A stretch of 64,000 nucleotides of DNA from Mariniphaga sediminis (GTDB taxonomy: Bacteria; Bacteroidota; Bacteroidia; Bacteroidales; Prolixibacteraceae): contig NZ_QWET01000013.1 in the NCBI RefSeq assembly GCF_003573545.1, positions 92,974 through 156,973 on the forward strand, read 5' to 3'. The notes beneath the pieces were generated by a model that worked only from the letters and a program-made list of their open reading frames with translations, had not been told where the DNA came from and ran no database searches. The translations under genes were made by a program, and so were the position numbers. Of this stretch, positions 18,842 through 27,920 are shown piece by piece (the first letter of the stretch is position 1; each line of letters begins with the position of its first letter).

Positions 18842-19591
18842 TCAGCAATTGCAAATGATAAAATAATGTACAAGAGATGCCAGGCCCGCTCCTGCAACCG
18901 GGCCCAAAACAGGTATCCAGGAGTACTGCCAGTCAGTATTGTCTTTATTTTTTAATGGCAGCAGGGCATGAACTATTCGCGGCCCCAAATCACGAGCAGG
19001 ATTAATAGCATATCCGGTAGTTCCCCCCAGGCTAAGCCCGATGGAAAATACCACCAACGCCACAGGCAGCGCTCCCAATGACCCCAACCCTACTTTTGTA
19101 CTGCCACCTAAACTCTGGTATTCCAGTTGAGGTAAAGTAATCAGTAATACAGCCAAAACAAGAACAAAGGTTCCTACCGCTTCAGAAAAAAAGTTATTAC
19201 GAAAATGCCGGATGGCAGGTCCTGTGCAAAAACAGGCTTTTTTTGCCCCGGCGGTAGCAGTAATGCTAAAATGATGCCGGAAAAATACATAAACAGATAA
19301 TGCCCCCAACATAGCACCAAGCATTTGAGCCAGAATAAATGGCGCAACTTTAGCCCATTCGAATAAACCGCTAAACGCCAACCCCAACGTAACGGCGGGG
19401 TTAATATGGGCTCCGCTGATATCAGCAGTTGACAAAACAGCAACAAACACAGCCATAGCCCATCCTGCTGTAATAACAATCCATCCGCTACCCTGACTAT
19501 GCGTTTTATCCAGATTAACATTGGCTACGACACCATTGCCCAATAAAATCAAAATAAATGTACCGAGAAATTCTCCAAAAAATTCTATCAT
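18842..19591 (-). CDS. glpF: Glycerol facilitator (aquaglyceroporin)
   Basis: This 249-residue MIP channel has six membrane helices and both NPA half-helices: GAHINPAVTLG and GYAINPARDLGPR. The Asp after the second NPA (NPARD) marks the glycerol-permeable subgroup. It would pass glycerol across the inner membrane for capture by GlpK. It follows glpK by 44 bp on the same strand and shares its terminator. Confidence 0.93.
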   Translation of the reverse strand: MIEFFGEFLGTFILILLGNGVVANVNLDKTHSQGSGWIVITAGWAMAVFVAVLSTADISGAHINPAVTLGLAFSGLFEWAKVAPFILAQMLGAMLGALSVYVFFRHHFSITATAGAKKACFCTGPAIRHFRNNFFSEAVGTFVLVLAVLLITLPQLEYQSLGGSTKVGLGSLGALPVALVVFSIGLSLGGTTGYAINPARDLGPRIVHALLPLKNKDNTDWQYSWIPVLGPVAGAGLASLVHYFIICNC

Positions 19592-19635
19592 TGTTTTTCA
19601 GTATTAGTCTTTAGAAAAATAAATTTTGTCTTTTT

Positions 19636-21132
19636 TCAATGCCCCTCGTACCAGCCTTTGCTGCGTTCTACCGCTTTTCTCCAGTTAGCAATCACTTTTT
19701 TGAAAGCGTCCCTGTTTTCCGCTGGTTGAAACCGTCGGTCAACCTGCCATTGCTTTTTCACTTCTTCCATACTTTCCCAGAAACCGGTAGCCAGGCCAGC
19801 CAGATAGGCAGCTCCCAATGCCGTCGTCTCTGTCACCTTTGGCCTTACGACATCGGTAGCAATGGCGTCGGCCTGAATTTGCATCAGCAGGTTATTCACT
19901 ACTGCGCCCCCGTCAACCCGGAGTTCATGTAACGAAATTCCCGAATCCTTTACCATCGTCTCAATTACCTCCATGGATTGTAATGCAATGGCTTCCAACG
20001 CTGCCCGCGCAATATGGGCTTTGTTGGTACCCCGGCTCAACCCGGTGATGGTGCCCGCTGCGTACTGGTCCCAGTGTGGTGCTCCCAATCCCACAAAACC
20101 GGGCACAAATGAAACCCCGTCGCTGTCATCCACTTCCAGGGCAAGCTCTTCAATCTCTCCTGAAGATTTGATAATCCCCAGTTGGTCGCGAAGCCACTGA
20201 ACCACAGCCCCGCCAATAAAAATGCTCCCCTCAAGGGCATAGGTAGTTTTTCCTCCTACCTGCCAGGCAATAGTAGTAAGCAAATTGTGTTTTGAAGCAA
20301 TGGGCTTGCTTCCGGTGTTCATCACAACAAAACAGCCTGTTCCGTACGTATTTTTCACCATCCCTTCTCCGGAACACATCTGGCCAAACAATGCTGCCTG
20401 CTGATCCCCGGCGATGCCGGCAACCGGAATTTCCTCACCTAAAATATCTTTATCCGTATTTCCGTAAATCTCACTGCTTGGTTTTACGTTGGGCAACATT
20501 TGTTTCGGAACACCGAGTATTTCCAAAAGCTCGTCGTCCCATTGCAATGTGTGAATATTGAACAATAGTGTACGACTGGCATTGGTTACGTCCGTTATGT
20601 GAAGTTTTCCGCCAGTGAGTTTCCATATCAGCCAGGTATCCACCGTGCCAAAAGCCAGCTTACCTGCCAGCGCCTGTTCACGGACACCTTCCACATTATC
20701 GAGTATCCACTTGATTTTTGTTCCTGAAAAATAGGCATCGAGCACAAGGCCTGTTTTTTTTGCGAAAGTGTTTTCCAACCCCCGACTTTTTAGTTCGTCA
20801 CAAATACTTGCTGTACGACGATCCTGCCACACAATAGCATTATAAACCGGTTCGCCTGTTTCCCGATTCCAGACAAGGGTAGTTTCGCGCTGATTGGTGA
20901 TGCCAATGCCGGCCACCTCTGAGGGCGAAACCTTTTGCTTTTCCAACACCTCGCGGGCCACTTTCAACTGTGTTTCCCAAATATCATGCGGACGGTGCTC
21001 TACCCAGCCGGGACGAGGATAAACCTGTTCGAATTCCTGTTGTGCCATTCCGGCTATTTCTCCCGAATGGCTAAACAGAATAGCCCGGTTGCTCGTAGTG
21101 CCGGAATCAAGCGAAAGAATGTATTTCTGCAT
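19636..21132 (-). CDS. glpK: Glycerol kinase
   Basis: GlpK phosphorylates glycerol to sn-glycerol 3-phosphate with ATP. The 498-residue FGGY kinase has the N-terminal phosphate loop [22 protein letters not shown], the family segment [15 protein letters not shown], and the C-terminal ADP-binding [18 protein letters not shown]. Key glycerol contacts (R-E near NQRETT, W, D) are in place. It forms an operon with glpF and is divergent from gpsA, so the 115-bp space at 21133-21247 holds both promoters. No glpR or glpD is nearby. Confidence 0.96.
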   Translation of the reverse strand: MQKYILSLDSGTTSNRAILFSHSGEIAGMAQQEFEQVYPRPGWVEHRPHDIWETQLKVAREVLEKQKVSPSEVAGIGITNQRETTLVWNRETGEPVYNAIVWQDRRTASICDELKSRGLENTFAKKTGLVLDAYFSGTKIKWILDNVEGVREQALAGKLAFGTVDTWLIWKLTGGKLHITDVTNASRTLLFNIHTLQWDDELLEILGVPKQMLPNVKPSSEIYGNTDKDILGEEIPVAGIAGDQQAALFGQMCSGEGMVKNTYGTGCFVVMNTGSKPIASKHNLLTTIAWQVGGKTTYALEGSIFIGGAVVQWLRDQLGIIKSSGEIEELALEVDDSDGVSFVPGFVGLGAPHWDQYAAGTITGLSRGTNKAHIARAALEAIALQSMEVIETMVKDSGISLHELRVDGGAVVNNLLMQIQADAIATDVVRPKVTETTALGAAYLAGLATGFWESMEEVKKQWQVDRRFQPAENRDAFKKVIANWRKAVERSKGWYEGH

Positions 21133-21220
21133 GGGTTCAGATTTTTAATTTTAGAAATGATTTATGTTCGTTGAAAATACAACATTCGCGCAAATTAAAA
21201 AGAAAATTTTATAATCTTCC

Positions 21221-21228
21221 TATCTTTG
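21221..21228 (+). promoter_or_regulatory. Candidate -7 box (TATCTTTG) of gpsA
   Basis: An exact TAnnTTTG match lies 19 bp before the gpsA ATG, in the glpK-gpsA divergent spacer. No distinct -33 TTTG was found on this strand. Confidence 0.5.
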
Positions 21229-21247
21229 CCGGCCGAAATAGAGGACA

Positions 21248-22246
21248 ATGAATATTAGTACAAATAAGGTTGCTGTTATCGGAAGCGGAAGCTGGGCAAC
21301 GGCTTTATCAAAAATGTTGCTTGAAAATGTAGGGCAAATCAATTGGTTTTTCAGAAAAAAAGAGACCGTTGAAAGGTTTAAAAAATTGAAAAGTAATCCG
21401 CGATATCTGCAAAGTGTAGAATTCGATCTTGATCGCATTCAATTTTATACAAACATAAATAAAATTACCAGTGAGTCGGATATACTGGTTTTAGCTGTTC
21501 CGTCTGCCTTCCTGCCAGGAATTCTGGAAAAAGTTAAATCCGATCTCCGCCATAAATATATTTTGTCGGGTATTAAGGGTATTGTTTCGGAAGAGAACCT
21601 CCTGATGGTGGAATACCTGAACAAACATTTTAATGTACCGTTTGAGAATATGGGCGTCATTGCCGGACCATGCCACGCAGAGGAAGTAGCCCTTGAAAAA
21701 CTTTCGTACCTGACCCTCGCCGGTCTGGATGAAAGCAAAGCAGCTAATTTTGCCCGTTTGGTAAATTGCAACTACATTTTCACATCGGTTTCCGATGACA
21801 TTTGGGGAACAGAATATACCTCGGTCATTAAAAATATTATTGCTATCGGGGCGGGAATTGCCCATGGTTTACGCTACGGCGATAATTTTCATGCAGTACT
21901 GGTTTCCAACGCTATCCGTGAAATAAAACGATTCGTTGATACCGTTCACCCCATTAACAGGGACATTAAGGATTCGGCGTATCTTGGCGATCTGATGGTA
22001 ACGGTTTATTCACAGTTTAGCCGGAACCGGATGTTTGGGACGATGATTGGGAAAGGGTATTCCGTAAAAAATGCGATTCTCGACATGGATATGGTTGCTG
22101 AAGGCTATTATGCTTCAAAGTCCATCTATGAGATCAATAAAAAGTATGGTGTATCCATGCCTATCTCCGAAGCTGTTTACCGGATTTTGTATGAAAATGC
22201 ATCTCCGAAAAGAGAGATCGAACGGTTAACAAAAAAGTTGACTTAG
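21248..22246 (+). CDS. gpsA: NAD(P)-dependent glycerol-3-phosphate dehydrogenase
   Basis: GpsA reduces DHAP to sn-glycerol 3-phosphate for phospholipid synthesis. The 332-residue protein starts its Rossmann fold with VAVIGSGSWATALSKML (GxGxxA). The catalytic Lys is in EYTSVIKNIIAIGAG, and GDNFHAVL and SAYLGDLMVTVYSQFSRNRMFG form the substrate region. Its pairing with glpK means both routes to G3P, from glycerol and from DHAP, are transcribed from one divergent spacer. Confidence 0.95.
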   Translation: MNISTNKVAVIGSGSWATALSKMLLENVGQINWFFRKKETVERFKKLKSNPRYLQSVEFDLDRIQFYTNINKITSESDILVLAVPSAFLPGILEKVKSDLRHKYILSGIKGIVSEENLLMVEYLNKHFNVPFENMGVIAGPCHAEEVALEKLSYLTLAGLDESKAANFARLVNCNYIFTSVSDDIWGTEYTSVIKNIIAIGAGIAHGLRYGDNFHAVLVSNAIREIKRFVDTVHPINRDIKDSAYLGDLMVTVYSQFSRNRMFGTMIGKGYSVKNAILDMDMVAEGYYASKSIYEINKKYGVSMPISEAVYRILYENASPKREIERLTKKLT

Positions 22247-22283
22247 CAATTACAGCATTGCCACGTTGTTGAAAAGAATAAAA

Positions 22284-22311
22284 AAAGGGAACCCGAACCG
22301 GATTCCCTTTT
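22284..22311. terminator. Bidirectional terminator between gpsA and tnaA
   Basis: An AAAAGGGAA-CC stem pairs with GG-TTCCCTTTT. It has an A run upstream and a T run downstream, so it serves the convergent gpsA (+) and tryptophanase (-) genes. Confidence 0.8.
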
Positions 22312-22319
22312 GTATTTTT

Positions 22320-23780
22320 TTACAATGATTCTCCAAAATCTTTTTTGAATTTGGCCAACAGTTTTTCAGGCCAATCGGTTTTGGCTTTCAGGCGTCCCAT
22401 AAAGAAACGCAGCAGTGGCGGTTCTTCAACCCATTCCAAACCACCAATCAACTCACGGTTATCATAGAGCCATTTTACGCGGTCAACCACAAACATGGTT
22501 TGCGAGAGGGTAAACACACGGCGCGGGAATGCAAGGCGGAGTAATTCCACATCGGCCAGAATATCATCGCCATTTTCGTCGCGAACGCTGGAGATGGTTC
22601 CCCGTTCCATTCCACGAATACCGGAAATAATAAAAAGTGCGGAAGCCAATGCTCCGGCCGGATATTCAGCCTGAGGCACATGTGGTAAAAATCCTTTGGC
22701 ATCTACGTGGCACCCCAGGGCTCCGGGAGGAGTAATTACGGGTATTCCGGCAGCGTCGAGCTGGTTTACGGCATAGGCAATAAATGAAGGCGACTGACTG
22801 ATAACGGTTTCATCGCAGGTTTCGTTAATCCCCACTGCCATTGCCTCAATTTCACGAACTGACATTCCTCCATAAGTAAGGAACCCTTCGTAAAGCACGA
22901 GCAGGTCGCGCATTTTCATGTAGAGATCTTTGCTGTTGGTTACAATTCCGCCCCCACGTGTGGAGCTAACCTTACGGCTCGAGAAATATACAAGGTCGGC
23001 ATAGCTACACATTTCCAGCAGGATATCTTTGATATTGGCATTTTTAAATTCTTCTTCCCGTTGTTTTATGAAGTAAGCATTTTCGCCAATTAAACTGGCA
23101 TCCAATACCATCATCGTTTCGTTTTCATCGCATACTTTTTTCACGTCACGCATGTTTTGCATCGAAAAAGGCTGCCCGCCAATCAGGTTGGTAGACGCTT
23201 CCATACGTACAAATGCGACGCGTTCTTTTCCGTATTCTTTGAAAACGGCTTTCAGTTTTTCAATGTCGATATTGCCTTTGAACAGTTTGCTGCTCTTAAT
23301 CTCCAGAGCATCGTCAGCAAAAATCTCCAACACCTTACCACCGTTTAGTTCCATGTGTTCTTTGGTTGTTGTAAAGTGGTAATTCATTGGGATAACATCG
23401 CCTTTTTTAATGAAAGCCTGAGAAACGATGTTTTCGGCAGCACGTCCCTGGTGTGCCGGCAACACGTAATGTTTTCCAAACACATCGCGGAGTGCCCGTT
23501 CCATGCGGTAAAAACTTTGCGACCCGGCATAAGCATCGTCGGCCTGCAGCATCGAAGAAACCTGGTTGTCACTCATGGCATTGGTGCCCGAGTCGGTAAG
23601 CATATCAAGGAAAACATCTTTTGTACTCAGCAAAAAAGTATTGAACCCTGCCTCTTCCATCGCAGCTTTGCGTTCTTCAATCGGTTTTAGAAATAACTTT
23701 TGTACGATACGTACTTTGTGTAGTTCCACCGGAATCTGTTCGCCACTATAAAATTTAATGGCACTGTTCTGATCTGTCAT
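22320..23780 (-). CDS. tnaA: Tryptophanase / tyrosine phenol-lyase family beta-eliminating lyase
   Basis: This PLP enzyme would split L-tryptophan (or L-tyrosine) into indole (phenol), pyruvate and ammonia. The 486-residue length fits. Family motifs are LTDSGTNAMSDNQ, GSQSFYRME, LPAHQGRAAENI, GGQPFSMQNMRDVKKVCDE, and the PLP-lysine stretch YFSSRKVSSTRGG. The lysine context (SSRK rather than the usual S-x-K-K-D) and other insertions make it a divergent branch, so substrate choice is not secure. Monocistronic, with a 248-bp upstream spacer to the next gene. Confidence 0.85.
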   Translation of the reverse strand: MTDQNSAIKFYSGEQIPVELHKVRIVQKLFLKPIEERKAAMEEAGFNTFLLSTKDVFLDMLTDSGTNAMSDNQVSSMLQADDAYAGSQSFYRMERALRDVFGKHYVLPAHQGRAAENIVSQAFIKKGDVIPMNYHFTTTKEHMELNGGKVLEIFADDALEIKSSKLFKGNIDIEKLKAVFKEYGKERVAFVRMEASTNLIGGQPFSMQNMRDVKKVCDENETMMVLDASLIGENAYFIKQREEEFKNANIKDILLEMCSYADLVYFSSRKVSSTRGGGIVTNSKDLYMKMRDLLVLYEGFLTYGGMSVREIEAMAVGINETCDETVISQSPSFIAYAVNQLDAAGIPVITPPGALGCHVDAKGFLPHVPQAEYPAGALASALFIISGIRGMERGTISSVRDENGDDILADVELLRLAFPRRVFTLSQTMFVVDRVKWLYDNRELIGGLEWVEEPPLLRFFMGRLKAKTDWPEKLLAKFKKDFGESL

Positions 23781-24027
23781 TTTTATATGATTTATAATTT
23801 CAGTTTAAAAAAAAATCAAAAATAATTTCTTCAATCTGAAATCCGCTATAAAATAATCACTTGTTTACTTTTTGAACGATATTTATAATTAGTCAAAATA
23901 ACGATAATTTAAAAGCCTGTAAGAATTGAATAAAAGAAGGATACAGGTTCTTAAATCAGAAAAACAGGATAAAAATCGTATAAAAAAGTGCTATCCTTTA
24001 TAAAAAGGAGTATAAATCCATTGGAGA

Positions 24028-24489
24028 TTACGCGTAAATGAGTTCAAGTATCCTTTCCAGCCATTTTACATCAACAGCGTCAAAATTGGCTTTTTCTTTG
24101 CTGTCCACATCCAGAACACCGATAATTTCTCCTTCCCGGTTTTTTAACGGTACCACAATTTCGGAATTGGAACGCGAGTCGCAGGCAATGTGCCCGGGAA
24201 ACAGGTGAACATCTTCCACCACCACCGCATTTTTTTGGTTAAACGCTGCCCAGCAAACCCCTTTGTTCTTCTCAAGAACCTGGCAAGCCACCGGCCCCTG
24301 ATACATTTGTACAGTCATTTCTCCGTTTTCCAGTATGTAAAAACCTGTCCAAAAAAAAGTTTCCATTTTGTGGTGCAAGACGGCGACGATGGTAGCCATC
24401 CTTGCAACCGGGCTGTTACTTTTTAAAACCAATTCACTCAGCTGGTTATATATTCGGGAATAACGACCTTCTTTTTTATTTTCTTCCAT
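24028..24489 (-). CDS. Free methionine-(R)-sulfoxide reductase, GAF domain
   Basis: This enzyme reduces free L-Met-(R)-sulfoxide using thioredoxin. The 153-residue GAF domain carries the three conserved Cys contexts GPVACQVL, KGVCWAAF and FPGHIACDSRSNSEIVVPL. I start it at the ATG at 24489 (MEENKKEGRY); an upstream in-frame ATG at 24600 would add 37 residues with no homology-like content. Monocistronic and divergent from hisS. The thioredoxin genes 2 kb away are plausible partners, by inference only. Confidence 0.9.
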   Translation of the reverse strand: MEENKKEGRYSRIYNQLSELVLKSNSPVARMATIVAVLHHKMETFFWTGFYILENGEMTVQMYQGPVACQVLEKNKGVCWAAFNQKNAVVVEDVHLFPGHIACDSRSNSEIVVPLKNREGEIIGVLDVDSKEKANFDAVDVKWLERILELIYA

Positions 24490-24697
24490 AAAAACACTGT
24501 TCGGTTTAATCTGCGAAAGAACAAAAAAGGAATGACTTTTAAAAATCGATTTTTCCTGCAAAGTATCGACAGGTAAACCGGGAGAGCCGTAGTTTCCCAA
24601 CAGGTTGCGGTAGTTTGGTCCAGCAATTTATAAAGGTCCGGTTTAGAATGTACGATTTAAAACCGTGACACGCATTTTAAACTCACTATAATTTCCT

Positions 24698-24705
24698 TAT
24701 TTTTG
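24698..24705 (+). promoter_or_regulatory. Candidate -7 box (TATTTTTG) of hisS
   Basis: An exact TAnnTTTG match lies 24 bp before the hisS ATG in the spacer shared with the divergent GAF-domain gene. Confidence 0.45.
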
Positions 24706-24729
24706 CCCCCCTGAAATAAAACATGAACA

Positions 24730-26097
24730 ATGGCACAAAAACCGTCTATTCCGAAAGGAACCCGTGATTTTTCACCAGCCGAAGTGGTGAAACGGAATTA
24801 CATTTTCAATACCATTAAAAAAGTTTTCCGGCTGTACGGCTTTCAACCCATTGAAACGCCTGCCATGGAAAACCTTTCAACCCTGATGGGAAAGTATGGT
24901 GAAGAGGGTGACAAGCTGCTGTTCAAAATTCTGAATTCGGGTGATTTTATTTCAAAGGTGCCCAATGAACTGCTGGACAAAAAGGATTCCAATAAGCTTA
25001 CTCCTAAACTTTCTGAAAAAGGGCTGCGCTACGACCTCACTGTGCCGTTTGCCCGGTTTGTAGTACAATACCGTAACGACATTGTTTTTCCTTTCCGCCG
25101 TTACCAAATGCAGCCTGTGTGGCGTGCCGATCGCCCGCAGAAAGGACGTTACCGTGAGTTTTACCAATGCGACGCAGACGTAATTGGCAGTAACAGCCTG
25201 CTAAATGAAGCAGAACTTATTCAGATTATAGACAATGTTTTCACACAACTGAAAATCAATGCAATTGTAAAATTAAATAACCGGAAAATTCTGGCCGGAA
25301 TTGCCGAAATAATTGGGGAGCATGAACGTCTGACCGACATTACCGTTGCCATCGATAAGCTGGAAAAAATAGGAATCGAAAATGTAAACCGGGAACTGGA
25401 GGAAAAAGGTGTTTCGAAGGTAGCCGTTGAAAACCTTCAACCAATACTGGCGCTTCAAGGCAGTACCGGTGAAAAAATGGTTCAGTTGGAATCCATTCTT
25501 GCTGCTTCGGAAATTGGAATGAAGGGAGTGGAAGAGCTCAAAACGCTTTTTAATTACCTCCAGCCAATGGGGCTGAATACCGGTGTAGAACTGGATCTCA
25601 CACTGGCCCGCGGGTTGAACTATTATACCGGCGCCATTATCGAAGTAAAAACCACCGACATGGAAATGGGCAGTATTTGTGGCGGCGGACGCTACGACGA
25701 TTTAACCGGCATTTTCGGACTGCCAGGAGTTTCGGGCGTCGGCATTTCCTTCGGGGCCGAACGCATTTATGATGTACTGGAACAGCTCAACCTTTTTCCA
25801 CAGGAATCACCTGAAATTACCCGTGTCATGTTTGTAAATTTCGGAGAAAAAGAAGAAGCCTACTGCCTGCCCGTTCTGACAAAATTGCGCAGCGCAGGCA
25901 TCAATTCAGAAATTTATCCTGAAAGTGCCAAGATGAAAAAACAGATGAACTATGCCAATAAAAAACAAATTCAGTTTGTAGTTTTGGCAGGCGAGTCGGA
26001 AATAGCCGAACAAAAATTTACCCTGAAAAATATGCAAACAGGAGAACAGCAACTGTTAGGCACTGAAGAACTGATAAATACCATTTCCAAATCATAA
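24730..26097 (+). CDS. hisS: Histidyl-tRNA synthetase
   Basis: This class II synthetase charges tRNA-His. The 455-residue protein has motif 1 in the N-terminal region (PKGTRDFSP start), motif 2 around [27 protein letters not shown], the His-A loop [12 protein letters not shown], the His-B GGGRYDDL, and motif 3 [13 protein letters not shown]-terminal anticodon-binding domain ends it. It is a single gene with its own terminator. The start ATG follows a nearby out-of-frame ATG at 24723. Confidence 0.97.
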   Translation: MAQKPSIPKGTRDFSPAEVVKRNYIFNTIKKVFRLYGFQPIETPAMENLSTLMGKYGEEGDKLLFKILNSGDFISKVPNELLDKKDSNKLTPKLSEKGLRYDLTVPFARFVVQYRNDIVFPFRRYQMQPVWRADRPQKGRYREFYQCDADVIGSNSLLNEAELIQIIDNVFTQLKINAIVKLNNRKILAGIAEIIGEHERLTDITVAIDKLEKIGIENVNRELEEKGVSKVAVENLQPILALQGSTGEKMVQLESILAASEIGMKGVEELKTLFNYLQPMGLNTGVELDLTLARGLNYYTGAIIEVKTTDMEMGSICGGGRYDDLTGIFGLPGVSGVGISFGAERIYDVLEQLNLFPQESPEITRVMFVNFGEKEEAYCLPVLTKLRSAGINSEIYPESAKMKKQMNYANKKQIQFVVLAGESEIAEQKFTLKNMQTGEQQLLGTEELINTISKS

Positions 26098-26126
26098 AAA
26101 AAGCCGGGAAAAAATCCCGGCTTTTT
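26096..26126 (+). terminator. Intrinsic terminator of hisS
   Basis: AAAAAGCCGGGA pairs with TCCCGGCTTTTT around an A loop, immediately after the hisS stop. The T run completes a classic terminator and A symmetry may also serve the opposite strand (groES). Confidence 0.9.
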
Positions 26127-26183
26127 ATGTCGATTTTCGAAACGTTTCTGACAGAATGAGTAAAATCCTGAGTAAATAGCCTT

Positions 26184-26480
26184 TTAAATTGATTCGGTTT
26201 CTACAACTTTCGACAGGATATCGGCATAAGGCACCAACAGGTACTTTTTACCATCAAAGTCGATTTCCGTACCCGAAAACTTTTTGTAAAGAACCTCATC
26301 TCCAGGTGCAATCTCGGCATTTTCGATGTTGCTAACGGCAACGACTTTTCCAACTTCCTGCTTTTCTTTTGCAGAATCGGGAATAATAATTCCCGCGGCG
26401 GTTTTTTGTTCCGCACTGTCCTCAGAAAGTTCCAGCAGAACATTCTGATTAATTGGCTGTAACTCTTTCATTTTTACCAT
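26184..26480 (-). CDS. groES: Stand-alone GroES-like co-chaperonin (Cpn10)
   Basis: This 98-residue Cpn10 fold protein (possibly starting at the inner ATG at 26471, MKELQPINQ) has the mobile loop AEQKTAAGIIIPDSAKEKQEVGKVV, a roof-type loop and KKFSGTEIDFDGKKYLLV. GroES caps GroEL during folding. No groEL is adjacent, unlike the usual groES-groEL pair, and the sequence looks divergent from the main Bacteroidota GroES, so this is probably a second paralogue. It lies 20 bp downstream of a thioredoxin gene and 32 bp beyond that a glutaredoxin fusion, all minus strand, forming a likely redox/folding operon. Confidence 0.9.
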   Translation of the reverse strand: MVKMKELQPINQNVLLELSEDSAEQKTAAGIIIPDSAKEKQEVGKVVAVSNIENAEIAPGDEVLYKKFSGTEIDFDGKKYLLVPYADILSKVVETESI

Positions 26481-26500
26481 TCTTTAATTAACGTTTAACA

Positions 26501-27022
26501 CTAATTTGAAGTTAACAAATATTTGCTGATGTTATCTTTAAACATCTTTTTTGTATCTTCTTTTGAACGGGCAATACCTGACATCATGACTGGTTTTCCG
26601 TTTTGTGGGATGTAAAGAAAAGCAGGAATACTGCTCACCCCGAATACCGATGCCAATTCACGTTCTTTTTCAGTATCAATTTTATACACGTAAATATCAC
26701 CGGCATACTCTTTCGAAATTTCTTCAAGAATAGGGGAAGCAATTTTACATGGTCCGCACCAATCGGCATAAAAATCGATCAATGCCGGCTTATCGCCTTT
26801 ATAAACCCACTCCTGCGGTGAATTTTGATAATCCCACACTTTGTTCAGGAAAACCTCTTTGGTTAAGAGAACTGAGCCACCTGCAGTCCCTTTTTCTTCA
26901 GATACCATTTGAACGGGCGCAGAAGCCTCCGAAGTTTCACTGCTTTTGTCTTTTGCCTGGCCTGAATTACAGCTTTGTAATGTAATGGCTGCCAATGCCA
27001 GAATAAATACTACCTTTTTCAT
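26501..27022 (-). CDS. Periplasmic thioredoxin-fold lipoprotein
   Basis: The 173-residue protein starts with a lipoprotein signal (lipobox LQSC, Cys near 18) and a low-complexity linker to about residue 60. The thioredoxin domain follows with the active site DFYADWCGPCKIASPILEEI and the cis-Pro segment VSSIPAFLYI. It probably keeps envelope dithiols or sulfoxide reductases reduced. It sits between the glutaredoxin fusion gene (12 bp) and groES (20 bp). Confidence 0.92.
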   Translation of the reverse strand: MKKVVFILALAAITLQSCNSGQAKDKSSETSEASAPVQMVSEEKGTAGGSVLLTKEVFLNKVWDYQNSPQEWVYKGDKPALIDFYADWCGPCKIASPILEEISKEYAGDIYVYKIDTEKERELASVFGVSSIPAFLYIPQNGKPVMMSGIARSKEDTKKMFKDNISKYLLTSN

Positions 27023-27034
27023 TTTATTTCAATT

Positions 27035-27625
27035 TTAATTTATTCCCAATAATGAATTTATTCTCGTTTTGTCGAAACCTACAATTATTTCTCCGTTAAT
27101 ATCCGTTTGAGGAACCCCCTGCTGGCCACTCCTTCGTACCATTTCCTCGGCAGCTTTCTGATCCCGCGAAACGTCTACCTCACGGTAGCGTACGCCATGC
27201 TCCTGAAAGTGCCTTTTAACAACGTTGCACCAGGTGCAGGTAGGCGTGGTGTAAACCGTTACATTCTTTTGTACCTTCTTTTCTCCGTTGGCAGAAACCA
27301 GTACTGCCGGTTTGTCAAAAATAGCATTAAATTGTTCCGGTTGATGACATCCTTTTACAATATTCCTCAATACCCCTTTTTCAAAATGAAGGGCAGAAGG
27401 CACGCTGGTTACACCATATTCAGGATGAATATCCCTTACCTGCGCTACATCAGCGGCATAAAAAATAGTGTTATTGTCTTCCCCTTCAGCCATTTTTTCC
27501 CCTTTTTGATAATTTTCGAAAGCGCAGTCACTCTGTACCGATCCTTTTTTATATAACAACAGCCAAACATTTTCGTTCTGTGCTGTTTCATTTTTTAATT
27601 CCTGTAAAGATTCAACTTTTTTCAT
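27035..27625 (-). CDS. Thioredoxin-like/glutaredoxin fusion protein
   Basis: This 196-residue cytoplasmic protein has two redox folds. Residues 1-105 look like a thioredoxin fold (WLLLYKKGSVQSDCAF, VTSVPSALHFEKG with cis-Pro) but lack a CxxC, keeping only one Cys. Residues 120-196 are a glutaredoxin/NrdH-like domain with the active site TPTCTWCNVVKRHF and QGVPQTDINGEIIVGFD. The fusion may couple a docking domain to dithiol exchange. It opens the operon with the thioredoxin lipoprotein and GroES. A TATTTTTG box lies only 5 bp before the ATG on this strand, too close for a normal leader. Confidence 0.85.
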   Translation of the reverse strand: MKKVESLQELKNETAQNENVWLLLYKKGSVQSDCAFENYQKGEKMAEGEDNNTIFYAADVAQVRDIHPEYGVTSVPSALHFEKGVLRNIVKGCHQPEQFNAIFDKPAVLVSANGEKKVQKNVTVYTTPTCTWCNVVKRHFQEHGVRYREVDVSRDQKAAEEMVRRSGQQGVPQTDINGEIIVGFDKTRINSLLGIN

Positions 27626-27920
27626 TTCCCAAAAATATATAATTATTTACATATATGAAATAGTCAATAACAATACCTGTGCCATTTCATTCTGTTTACA
27701 ATTTGTCATGAAACAGGTATGACAGAATTTTGTCATATACATATTAACATTGTCCTAAAATGAAAAAGTACGGAAACGCCATTCGGCCAATAATTTTTGC
27801 CATAAAAAAAAGAAAACAAAAAAAATTAAAAAAAAAATTTCTTCTCACGCAACCCTTGTACCCCTGTTTCAATCTTTTGGGTGTATATAATATAAAGTTA
27901 TTTGTAAAGGAGAGAAAGTC

